A DNA stretch of 5,813 nucleotides from Gammaproteobacteria bacterium (GTDB lineage: Bacteria; Pseudomonadota; Gammaproteobacteria; J044): NCBI GenBank assembly GCA_026995955.1, contig JALWNJ010000363.1, positions 4,519-10,331 on the forward strand, read 5' to 3'. This document shows positions 1 to 5,813 of the stretch, piece by piece. The notes beneath the pieces are model-generated. The model had not been told where the DNA came from and made no database searches. It was given only the letters and a program-made list of their open reading frames with translations. Positions within the stretch are counted from its first letter, which is position 1; the number at the start of each line of letters is the position of its first letter. Made by a program: the position numbers and the translations under genes.

Positions 1-130
1 CAATGGCACCCCACTCGATGATCCGCGCCAGAACCTGAAGGTGATGCGCGAACTGATGCAGGCCCGGCAGTTTCAGGTGACCGTGCTGCGCGATGGCCAA
101 GAGCTGCAGATCACGCAGAGCCTGGAGTAG
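1..130 (+). CDS. gspC: GspC, type II secretion inner-membrane clamp protein (C-terminal fragment)
   Basis: Reading from base 2, 42 codons run to a TAG at 128-130; the start lies left of the window. The fragment begins NGTPLDDPRQ, continues through LKVMRELMQARQ and ends with a strand-like stretch holding VTVLRDGQEL. This is the end of a PDZ-like domain as found at the C-terminus of GspC: 'ING..l.dp..a...l..l' followed by 'v.R.G....i'. In the T2SS, GspC is a bitopic inner-membrane protein. Its periplasmic HR domain contacts the N0 domain of the secretin GspD, and its PDZ domain contributes to substrate selection. None of the membrane segment or HR domain is visible here. The identity rests on this short motif plus the position directly upstream of gspD, the usual gene order. 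A different PDZ protein cannot be excluded from 42 residues alone, but the context makes it unlikely. Confidence 0.85.
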   Translation, partial: NGTPLDDPRQNLKVMRELMQARQFQVTVLRDGQELQITQSLE

Positions 131-232
131 CTTTCCCCATTTTTCATGAACATAGCCTTCCTTTCTTCACCTTTCCATTAGCTTAAGCGGGCAAACGATG
201 CTAGGATTGCCGGAAATGGATGCCCTGAGCCG
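131..232. other. gspC-gspD intergenic region
   Basis: This 102-base gap is the only sizeable non-coding stretch in the window. Its first 50 bases are rich in pyrimidines on the + strand (long C/T runs), and it is clearly more AT-rich than the flanking genes. It contains two perfect 8-bp palindromes, TTCATGAA at 143-150 and GCTTAAGC at 181-188. There is no hairpin followed by a T-run, so no intrinsic terminator is recognised. A weak extended -10-like element lies at 199-207. It may hold an internal promoter or regulatory site for gspD onward, but the sequence alone does not prove that. Confidence 0.6.
199..207 (+). promoter_or_regulatory. Possible extended -10 promoter element upstream of gspD
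   Basis: TGCTAGGAT has the TGn extension followed by a hexamer matching TATAAT at 4 of 6 positions. The best -35 candidates 17-18 bases upstream (around 178-184) match the consensus poorly. If real, transcription would start near 214 and leave a very short leader before gspD at 233. Such a match is expected by chance fairly often, so this is only a candidate. Confidence 0.15.
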
Positions 233-2212
233 ATGCCACCGATGACCACAAATCGCCTGCTGGCGCTGCTGCTCGCACTGTGCCTGCTGCTGCCGGGCGG
301 CCTGCCGGCCGAGGGCACGGCGATGCTCAACCTCAAGGATGCCGACATCCGCACCCTGATCCGCACGGTGGCGGAGATCACCGGGCGCAACTTCGTCATC
401 GACCCGCGTGTCAAGGGCAAGGTGACGGTCATCTCCTCGAAACCGATGCAGAAGGACGAGATCTACGAGGTCTTCCTGTCCATCCTGCAGGTGCACGGTT
501 TCTCCGCCGTCCAGACCGGCGAGGTCATCAAGATCGTGCCCGATGTCACCGCCAAGCAGGGTCCCGTGCCGCTGGTATCGCAGGGGGCACGGACCGAGGC
601 CGACGAGCTGGTGACCCGGGTGGTACCGGTGGAACACGTACCCGCGGCCCAGCTGGTACCCATCCTGCGTCCGCTGGTGCCACAGCAGGGACTGCTGGCC
701 GCCTACGCCCCGTCCAACACGCTCACCATCACCGACCGCGCCGCCAACATCGACCGGCTGGTGCGCATCATCCGCCGCATCGACCGGGCGGAGAGCGACG
801 ACATCGAAGTCATCCCGCTGGAGCATGCCTCGGCCAGCGAGGTGGTGCGCATCATCAATGCACTGAACCGAAAGGCGCCAGGCAAGGGCAGCGTCGGCAA
901 GTACCTGCTGACGGCCGATGAACGCACCAATACCGTGCTGATTGCCGGCGACAAGGCCAGTCGGCTCAAGATCCGCGGCATCATTGCGCATCTCGACACA
1001 CCCATCGAGACCGATGGCCAGACCCAGGTGGTGTTTCTCAAGTACGCCAAGGCCAAGGATCTGGCCGCCATCCTCGACAAGGTGGCACGGCAGAGCAGCG
1101 GCAAGAAAGGCAAGGGCAGCCCGGGCACTACCGGCAGTAGCGGCAACATCAGCATCCAGGCCGACGAGGCCAACAACGCCCTGGTCATCACTGCCTCGCC
1201 GGCCATCCAGCGCAGCCTGCGCTCGGTGATCCGGCAGCTGGACATTCGCCGCAAGCAGATCCTGGTGGAGTCGGTGATCGCCGAGGTGGGCATCAATCTC
1301 ACCACCCAGCTCGGCGTACAGTTCGCCGTGGACGGGCGCAACACCACCAATCAGCTGCCGGTGGGCGTCACCAGTCTGGGCGGTCCGGGGAACTCGCTGG
1401 TATCGCTGTACCAGAATCCCGGTTCGCTGGGCGCAGGCCTGACGCTGGCCGTTGGCCGCCTGGTGGGTGATGTCCAGTTCGGCGCCCTGATACGCGCCCT
1501 GCAGGGCGATGCCGCGACCAACATCCTGTCGACGCCGACCCTGGTCACGCTTGACAACGAGGAGGCCGAGATCATCGTCGGCCAGAACGTTCCGTTCGTG
1601 ACCGGACAGTACACCAGCACCGGATCCGGCGAGGGGGTCACCAATCCCTTCCAGACCATCGAGCGCAACGACATCGGTATCAAGCTCAAGCTCAAGCCGC
1701 AGATCAACGAGGGCGACAGCATCCGCCTGGAGATCCATCAGGAGGCCTCGGCGCTGGCCGCCAGCAGCGTGGCGCTGAAGGAGAAGATCGTCAACAAGCG
1801 CGAGATCAAAACCGTGGTCATGGCCGAGGACGGCCAGATCATCGTACTGGGCGGGCTCATCGAGGACACCTTCCGCGACAATGTGCAGAAGGTACCCCTG
1901 CTGGGGGACATCCCGGTTCTGGGCCAGCTGTTCCGATTTACCGAGACCGACAAAATCAAGCAGAATCTGATGGTGTTCATCCATCCCGTGATTCTCAGGG
2001 ACCGAGGTACGGCCGATGCCTATACCGAGCGCAAGTACAGCTACCTCAAGGCCAGCCAGATGGAAGGGAACCTGCTCGAGCGCGGCATCCTCTCCGGCCA
2101 TGCCCGCAAGTTGCCCGACTTCGACGAGCTGCTGACCATCCTCCCCGATGAAGCCCCGGCCGCACCAACTGCGCCGGCCGGCCCGCCGGAGCCAGCCCGC
2201 GGGGATTCCTGA
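233..2212 (+). CDS. gspD: GspD, type II secretion outer-membrane secretin
   Basis: This 659-residue protein forms the multimeric outer-membrane channel through which folded substrates leave. Residues 1-30 form a signal peptide: an Arg-containing start, a Leu/Ala core, then LPAEGTA with cleavage likely after A26 or A30. N0 spans about 31-103, starting LNLKDADIRTLIRTVAEITG. The N1, N2 and N3 repeats lie near 126-187, 190-255 and 264-340, and N3 carries a Gly/Ser/Lys-rich loop at 288-304 typical of the family. The secretin core is about 341-595, with NILSTPTLVTLDNEEA, VPFVTG (453-458) and the signature VPLLGDIPVLGQLFR (554-568). A tail of about 60 residues ends in an Ala/Pro-rich stretch. The length is normal for GspD. 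ATG 233 is the first in-frame start after the stop at 179-181; ATG 242 also leaves a good signal peptide, and neither has a strong Shine-Dalgarno sequence. The stop shares its last base with the gspE start (TGATG). Confidence 0.97.
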   Translation: MPPMTTNRLLALLLALCLLLPGGLPAEGTAMLNLKDADIRTLIRTVAEITGRNFVIDPRVKGKVTVISSKPMQKDEIYEVFLSILQVHGFSAVQTGEVIKIVPDVTAKQGPVPLVSQGARTEADELVTRVVPVEHVPAAQLVPILRPLVPQQGLLAAYAPSNTLTITDRAANIDRLVRIIRRIDRAESDDIEVIPLEHASASEVVRIINALNRKAPGKGSVGKYLLTADERTNTVLIAGDKASRLKIRGIIAHLDTPIETDGQTQVVFLKYAKAKDLAAILDKVARQSSGKKGKGSPGTTGSSGNISIQADEANNALVITASPAIQRSLRSVIRQLDIRRKQILVESVIAEVGINLTTQLGVQFAVDGRNTTNQLPVGVTSLGGPGNSLVSLYQNPGSLGAGLTLAVGRLVGDVQFGALIRALQGDAATNILSTPTLVTLDNEEAEIIVGQNVPFVTGQYTSTGSGEGVTNPFQTIERNDIGIKLKLKPQINEGDSIRLEIHQEASALAASSVALKEKIVNKREIKTVVMAEDGQIIVLGGLIEDTFRDNVQKVPLLGDIPVLGQLFRFTETDKIKQNLMVFIHPVILRDRGTADAYTERKYSYLKASQMEGNLLERGILSGHARKLPDFDELLTILPDEAPAAPTAPAGPPEPARGDS

Positions 2213-3726
2213 TGGCCGAGCGCCAGGACAGCGCCGATCTCGTCAGTGAAACGGCCGATGTCTGGCCGCGACCGCCCTACGGTTTCTGCAAGCGTCATGG
2301 CGTGGTCTTCGACCCCGATGCCGAGGAACCGATGCTGCTCGCCAGCAGCACGCCCGACCCCGCGGTGCTGCTCGAACTGCGGCGCATGGTCGGTGTGCCG
2401 TTCGGCCTGCGCCAAGTGGACGAGGCGGAACTGGAACGCACGCTGACCCGCGCCTACAGCCAGGGCGAGGACGAGGCCAGTGCCATGATGCAGGACCTCG
2501 GCGAGGAGCTGGATCTGGAGCATGCCGCCGAGGCCCTGGCCGAACCCGAGGACCTGCTCGAGTCCGAGGACGACGCGCCCATCATCCGCCTCATCAACGC
2601 GCTGCTCACCCAGGCCATCAAGGAGAATGCCTCCGACATCCACATCGAGCCGTTCGAGAACCGGCTGGTGATCCGCTACCGGGTCGATGGCGTGCTGCGC
2701 GAGGTACTGGAACCGCCGCGCAAGCTGGCGCCGCTCATCGTCTCGCGCATCAAGGTCATGGCACGCCTCGACATCGCCGAGAAACGCCTGCCGCAGGACG
2801 GGCGCATCTCGCTCAAGGTGGCCGGGCATCCGGTGGACGTGCGCGTCTCCTCCCTGCCCTCCGGCCACGGCGAGCGCATCGTGCTGCGTCTGCTCGACAA
2901 GCAGGCCGGGCGGCTGGATCTGGAACAGCTGGGCCTTTCGCCGCACAACTTCGAGGTGCTGGACCGCGTCATCCACAAGCCGCACGGCATCATCCTCGTC
3001 ACCGGCCCCACCGGCTCGGGCAAGACCACCACCCTGTATGCCGCCCTGCAGCGCATCAACGACCGCAGCCGCAACATCCTCACGGTGGAGGACCCCATCG
3101 AATACTTCCTCGACGGCATCGGCCAGACCCAGGTCAATCCCAAGGTGGACATGAGTTTCGCGCGCGGCCTGCGCGCCATCCTGCGTCAGGACCCCGATGT
3201 GGTCATGGTGGGCGAGATCCGCGATCTGGAGACCGCCCAGATCTCGATCCAGGCCAGCCTCACCGGCCATCTGGTACTGTCCACCCTGCACACCAACACC
3301 GCCGCCGGCGCCATCACCCGCCTGCGCGACATGGGCGTGGAGCCCTATCTGCTGTCCTCCACCCTGCTGGCGGTGCTTGCCCAGCGCCTGGTGCGCAAGC
3401 TGTGCCCGCACTGCCGCGAGGCACGCCCCGCCAGCGAACAGGAATGCCGCGAGCTCGGGGTCGATCCGGCCGCGTCACCGGTCATCTACCATGCCGTCGG
3501 CTGCCCCAGGTGCAATCAGCTCGGTTATCAGGGCCGCACCGGCATCCACGAGATCATCGAGGTGGACGAGGCCATGCGGCCGCTGATCCACGACGGCATA
3601 AGCGAGCTGGAGCTGGAACGGCTGGCCCGCAAGCGCAGCCCCAGCATCCGACAGGACGGCATGCAGAAGGTGCTGCAGGGCATCACCACCATGGAAGAGG
3701 TGCTGCGCGTGACGCGCGAGGACTGA
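2212..3726 (+). CDS. gspE: GspE, type II secretion assembly ATPase
   Basis: This 504-residue cytoplasmic hexameric ATPase powers pseudopilus assembly, docking on GspL and GspF. The N-terminal part (about 1-85) contains PPYGFCKRHGVV, the usual opening of the GspL-binding domain. An acidic linker (about 86-122) leads into the N2 domain with SDIHIEP (141-147), RYRVDGVLRE and RLPQDGR. The core shows Walker A GPTGSGKT (265-272), the Asp box ILTVEDPIEY (289-298), Walker B VVMVGEIRD (330-338) and the His box LVLSTLHTN (354-362). A zinc-binding tetracysteine module is intact: CPHC (398-401) and CPRC (431-434), as in GspE and PilB but missing from PilT. All catalytic elements are present, so the protein should be active. 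The start overlaps the gspD stop by one base. GGGGA at 2201-2205 is a plausible ribosome binding site six bases upstream, and the junction suggests translational coupling. PilB is the main alternative, but context and the GspE-type N-terminus exclude it. Confidence 0.97.
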   Translation: MAERQDSADLVSETADVWPRPPYGFCKRHGVVFDPDAEEPMLLASSTPDPAVLLELRRMVGVPFGLRQVDEAELERTLTRAYSQGEDEASAMMQDLGEELDLEHAAEALAEPEDLLESEDDAPIIRLINALLTQAIKENASDIHIEPFENRLVIRYRVDGVLREVLEPPRKLAPLIVSRIKVMARLDIAEKRLPQDGRISLKVAGHPVDVRVSSLPSGHGERIVLRLLDKQAGRLDLEQLGLSPHNFEVLDRVIHKPHGIILVTGPTGSGKTTTLYAALQRINDRSRNILTVEDPIEYFLDGIGQTQVNPKVDMSFARGLRAILRQDPDVVMVGEIRDLETAQISIQASLTGHLVLSTLHTNTAAGAITRLRDMGVEPYLLSSTLLAVLAQRLVRKLCPHCREARPASEQECRELGVDPAASPVIYHAVGCPRCNQLGYQGRTGIHEIIEVDEAMRPLIHDGISELELERLARKRSPSIRQDGMQKVLQGITTMEEVLRVTRED

Positions 3727-3729
3727 GGA
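3724..3729 (+). promoter_or_regulatory. Ribosome binding site of gspF
   Basis: TGAGGA overlaps the gspE stop codon (TGA, 3724-3726) and lies nine bases before the ATG at 3739. It supports that start and fits a coupled gspE-gspF junction with only 12 bases between the genes. Confidence 0.6.
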
Positions 3730-3738
3730 CCGCCCCCC

Positions 3739-4956
3739 ATGCCCGCCTTCGAATACACCGCCCTGCGCCCCAATGGCCGCAAGACCCGCGGCGTGCTGGA
3801 GGGCGACACCGAGCGCCAGGTGCGCCAGCAGCTCCGCGCGCGCGAACTGACGCCGCTCGAGGTGCGCCCGGTGGAGGAACGCGAAGGGCGCGATCGCGGG
3901 CCTCGTCTGCGTGGCGGCACGCATCTGGGGGCCGCCGATCTGGCCCTGATGACGCGGCAGATCGCGACCCTGGTGCAATCCGGCTCGCCCCTGGCCGAGG
4001 TCCTGGCCACGGTGGCCCGGCAGAGCGAAAAGGGCAAGGTACAGCGCATCGTCCTGGCGGTGCGCGCGCGGGTGCTGGAGGGTCACAGCCTGGCCGACAG
4101 CCTGAAGGCCTTCCCCGGCGTGTTCCCGCCCCTGTACCGCGCCACCGTGGCGGCGGGCGAGCAGTCGGGCCATCTCGACGCCGTGCTGGAACGCCTGGCG
4201 GACTACACCGAGGCCCGCCAGGAGATGAGCCGCCGCGTCAAGGGCGCCATCTTCTACCCCGCCACGCTCATTGTCATCTCGCTGGTGATCCTGGCGGTGC
4301 TGATGGGCTATGTCGTACCCCAGGTGCAGGGGGTGTACCAGAACACCGGTCAGGAGCTGCCGCTGCTGACCCGGGCCCTGATCGCACTCAGCGGCTTCAT
4401 CCAGCACTGGTGGTGGGCTGTGGCGCTGGCCGTGGCGCTGGCCGTGGTCGCCTTTGTGCGCGCTCTGCGGGTGGAGTCGTTCCGCTTCCGGGTGCATCGG
4501 GCCCTGCTGCGGCTGCCGCTGATCGGCCGGCTGACCCGAGGGCTCAACACGGCCCGTTTTGCCCGAACCCTCAGCATCCTGGCGGGCAGTGGCGTACCCA
4601 TACTCGATGCCCTAGAGATCTCCGCCCGGGTGGTGCCCAACCTGCCCATGCGCCGCGCCATCGAGGAAGCGGCAGTGCGCGTGCGCGAAGGCAGCGGCAT
4701 TGCCAGTGCCCTCGAGCGTTCCGGCCTGTTTCCGCCAATGACGGTGCATCTCATCGCCAGTGGCGAGGCCAGCGGGCGGCTCGAAGAGATGCTTGAGCGC
4801 GCGGCGCTGCAACAGGAGCGCGAGACCGATGCCACCATCGGCCTGTTCCTGAACCTGTTCGAGCCCCTGCTGATCGTCGTCATGGGCGGCATGGTGCTGC
4901 TCATCGTCATTGCCATCCTGCTGCCCATCTTCGAGCTCAATTCGCTGGTAAAATGA
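3739..4956 (+). CDS. gspF: GspF, type II secretion inner-membrane platform protein
   Basis: This 405-residue polytopic inner-membrane protein sits at the centre of the T2SS platform and works with GspE and GspL to extract and polymerise pseudopilins. The N-terminus [23 protein letters not shown] is the family opening. Two homologous T2SSF domains follow at about 70-193 and 272-395. Each carries the duplicated motif: [17 protein letters not shown] in the first and [15 protein letters not shown] in the second. Three membrane segments are visible, near 173-195, 221-241 and 372-397, matching the known topology. The second segment includes a perfect 12-bp tandem duplication (VALAVALA). Length is typical. 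The start is supported by TGAGGA at 3724-3729. The stop TGA sits in ATGA, so an in-frame extension of gspG could begin at 4953, though 4998 is the better gspG start. Confidence 0.97.
   Translation: MPAFEYTALRPNGRKTRGVLEGDTERQVRQQLRARELTPLEVRPVEEREGRDRGPRLRGGTHLGAADLALMTRQIATLVQSGSPLAEVLATVARQSEKGKVQRIVLAVRARVLEGHSLADSLKAFPGVFPPLYRATVAAGEQSGHLDAVLERLADYTEARQEMSRRVKGAIFYPATLIVISLVILAVLMGYVVPQVQGVYQNTGQELPLLTRALIALSGFIQHWWWAVALAVALAVVAFVRALRVESFRFRVHRALLRLPLIGRLTRGLNTARFARTLSILAGSGVPILDALEISARVVPNLPMRRAIEEAAVRVREGSGIASALERSGLFPPMTVHLIASGEASGRLEEMLERAALQQERETDATIGLFLNLFEPLLIVVMGGMVLLIVIAILLPIFELNSLVK
4420..4443 (+). repeat. Perfect 12-bp tandem repeat within gspF
   Basis: GTGGCGCTGGCC occurs twice back to back (4420-4431 and 4432-4443), in frame, encoding Val-Ala-Leu-Ala twice within the second transmembrane segment of GspF (residues 228-235). 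A partial third unit (GTGG) follows. Because the unit is a multiple of three, gain or loss of a copy would lengthen or shorten the helix by four residues without a frameshift. Confidence 0.85.
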
Positions 4957-4987
4957 CGCTGCACTGCCCGAGACAACCCCACAACAT

Positions 4988-4991
4988 GGAG
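4988..4991 (+). promoter_or_regulatory. Ribosome binding site of gspG
   Basis: GGAG ends six bases before the ATG at 4998. It decides between three in-frame ATGs (4953, 4986, 4998) in favour of 4998, which also gives a normal prepilin leader of 12 residues. Confidence 0.7.
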
Positions 4992-4997
4992 TCCCGC

Positions 4998-5441
4998 ATG
5001 AACGGAACCCGCAAACCCCTTGCCCAGTCCGGCTTCACCCTCATCGAGATCATGGTGGTGGTCGTCATCCTGTCGATCCTCGCCGCGCTTGTGGTACCAC
5101 GCATCATGAGTCGGCCCGACGAGGCGCGCATCGCCAAGGCCAGGCAGGACATCCGCGCCCTGGAGAGCGCGCTCAAGCTGTACAAGCTCGACAACTACCG
5201 CTATCCCACCACCGATCAGGGCCTCGAGGCCCTGGTCAGCCGTCCTTCGACCCCACCCGAGCCGAAGAACTGGAAGAAAGGCGGCTACATCGCCCGCCTG
5301 CCCAAGGATCCCTGGGGCAACCCCTACCAGTACCTCAGCCCCGGCGAGCACGGCGACTTCGATCTCTACACCCTCGGCGCCGACGGCGCACCCGGCGGAG
5401 AGGGGGTCAATGCCGACATCGGCAACTGGAATCTCGAATAG
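4998..5441 (+). CDS. gspG: GspG, major pseudopilin of the type II secretion system
   Basis: This 147-residue precursor is the main subunit of the periplasmic pseudopilus that pushes substrates through the secretin. It has a short basic leader ([12 protein letters not shown]) and a prepilin peptidase (GspO/PilD) site between G12 and F13. [13 protein letters not shown] follows, with the conserved Glu at mature position 5 (E17). A single hydrophobic helix covers about 13-34. The globular part has the GspG hallmarks [38 protein letters not shown] (62-79), DPWGNPYQY (104-112) and a C-terminal loop from D129 to W144 with GGEG and NADIGNW. In characterised homologues that loop binds calcium, and its acidic residues are retained here. 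The start at 4998 is chosen over 4953 (27-residue leader, ATGA overlap with gspF) and 4986 because of its ribosome binding site and leader length. The 3' end overlaps gspH by 32 bases. Confidence 0.97.
   Translation: MNGTRKPLAQSGFTLIEIMVVVVILSILAALVVPRIMSRPDEARIAKARQDIRALESALKLYKLDNYRYPTTDQGLEALVSRPSTPPEPKNWKKGGYIARLPKDPWGNPYQYLSPGEHGDFDLYTLGADGAPGGEGVNADIGNWNLE
5397..5406 (+). promoter_or_regulatory. Ribosome binding site of gspH, inside gspG
   Basis: GGAGAGGGGG lies 3-9 bases before the ATG at 5410 and is purine-rich as expected for a Shine-Dalgarno sequence. The same bases encode the conserved Gly-Glu-Gly of the GspG calcium loop (residues 134-136). It supports ATG 5410 as the gspH start. 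Confidence 0.55.
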
Positions 5442-5813
5442 CCCCACCCCGCGCTGCCGCCGATACCGCGGCTTTACCCTGGTGGAGGTCATGGTGGTGG
5501 TGGTCATCGCCGCCATCCTCGTCACCATGGCCGTGCTGTCGGTGGGGGATCGCGAGCGTGACCGACTGCAGGGCGAGGCACGCCGCCTGCATGCCTGGCT
5601 GGCCCTGCTGCAGGATACGAGCCTCATCGAGGGTCGCACCCTGGGCCTGCGGCTGTACGACCATCGGCTGGAGATCGTGCAGCCTGCCGCCGAACGCGAA
5701 AAGCCCGACTGGGAAGCCCTGCCCTCCCGGAGCGACCTGCCGCCCATGAAGCTTCCGGGAGACATTACGCTGCGCCTTTACCTCGACGGTGAGGCCGCCG
5801 ACATCCCCGAGGA
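5410..5813 (+). CDS. gspH: GspH, minor pseudopilin of the type II secretion system (3' end missing)
   Basis: An open frame from ATG 5410 runs off the window after 134 complete codons. The precursor begins with a 21-residue leader rich in Ser, Pro and Arg, ending RCRRYRG. A prepilin peptidase site lies between G21 and F22, then [16 protein letters not shown] with the conserved Glu at mature position 5 (E26) and a hydrophobic helix to about residue 44. The following region ([22 protein letters not shown], then [20 protein letters not shown]) matches the GspH pattern of an amphipathic helix followed by strands, with the typical EGR.lGl.ly motif. GspH is one of the minor pseudopilins near the pseudopilus tip. 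The start overlaps gspG by 32 bases and has a purine-rich ribosome binding site in gspG. No other ATG precedes the cleavage site in this frame downstream of 5410. Position directly after gspG fits gspH; family members diverge strongly, so symbol assignment relies partly on context. Confidence 0.92.
   Translation, partial: MPTSATGISNSPTPRCRRYRGFTLVEVMVVVVIAAILVTMAVLSVGDRERDRLQGEARRLHAWLALLQDTSLIEGRTLGLRLYDHRLEIVQPAAEREKPDWEALPSRSDLPPMKLPGDITLRLYLDGEAADIPE

Noticed and set aside
167..2101. A 644-codon open frame on the - strand covering nearly all of gspD
   Set aside because: It lies in exact codon register with gspD, so it is broken only where gspD uses TTA, CTA or TCA, which are rare in GC-rich genes. 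Its translation has no recognisable domain, while gspD is unmistakable.
2041..3411. A 456-codon - strand open frame across gspE
   Set aside because: It is also in codon register with gspE and arises from the same rare-codon effect; it starts from a GTG and shows no family features.
3475..4497. A 340-codon - strand open frame across the end of gspE and much of gspF
   Set aside because: It is in codon register with gspE and gspF and has a His/Gln/Gly-rich, low-information translation typical of antisense shadows.
3402..4796. A 464-codon + strand open frame overlapping gspE and gspF
   Set aside because: The translation is Arg/Gly/Ala/Pro-rich, a usual out-of-frame product of GC-rich DNA, and it conflicts with two well-supported genes.
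5050..5501. Shared 13-base stretch TCATGGTGGTGGT in gspG (5050-5062) and gspH (5489-5501)
   Set aside because: Both copies encode the conserved Met-Val-Val-Val after the prepilin Glu. The match follows from shared protein sequence and codon preference and needs no separate explanation.
4350..5765. A 471-codon - strand open frame across gspF, gspG and gspH
   Set aside because: The translation is Ser/Arg-rich and without domain features, and all the DNA is explained by well-recognised + strand genes.
1..5813. A previously undescribed system
   Set aside because: Every long stretch is accounted for by gspC-H of a standard type II secretion system with normal gene order, lengths and motifs. I saw no extra gene, fusion, frameshift or mobile element.

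Overview
The window is part of a type II secretion system (T2SS, general secretory pathway) operon. All genes are on the + strand, in the canonical order gspC-gspD-gspE-gspF-gspG-gspH. Both ends are cut: gspC enters from the left with only its C-terminus, and gspH leaves at the right edge. The DNA is GC-rich and strongly prefers G/C at third codon positions. The complement of genes and the look of the proteins suggest a high-GC proteobacterium, most likely a gammaproteobacterium (Chromatiales-like by general impression). That placement is inference; no marker in the window fixes the taxon.

Layout: 1-130 is the end of gspC (inner-membrane clamp protein, PDZ-like end). 131-232 is the only real intergenic gap, a pyrimidine-rich and comparatively AT-rich stretch with two 8-bp palindromes and a weak promoter-like element. 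233-2212 is gspD (outer-membrane secretin). 2212-3726 is gspE (cytoplasmic ATPase), sharing one base with gspD. 3739-4956 is gspF (inner-membrane platform protein). 4998-5441 is gspG (major pseudopilin). 5410-5813 is gspH (minor pseudopilin), which overlaps gspG by 32 bases and is incomplete.

How they work together (established for the family): GspE hydrolyses ATP at the inner face of the inner membrane and, with GspF, drives assembly of a periplasmic pseudopilus of GspG subunits. GspH belongs to the minor pseudopilin group at the tip. GspC links the inner-membrane platform to the N-terminal periplasmic domains of GspD, whose barrel is the outer-membrane exit channel for folded proteins. The remaining usual genes (gspI, J, K, L, M and possibly N) would be expected beyond the right edge.

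I found no mobile element, RNA gene, CRISPR array, terminator or unfamiliar gene. The secretion machinery looks intact and ordinary. The points worth a second look are modest: tight translational junctions, an embedded ribosome binding site, the gspC-gspD gap, a perfect 12-bp tandem repeat in gspF and the C-terminal tail of the secretin.
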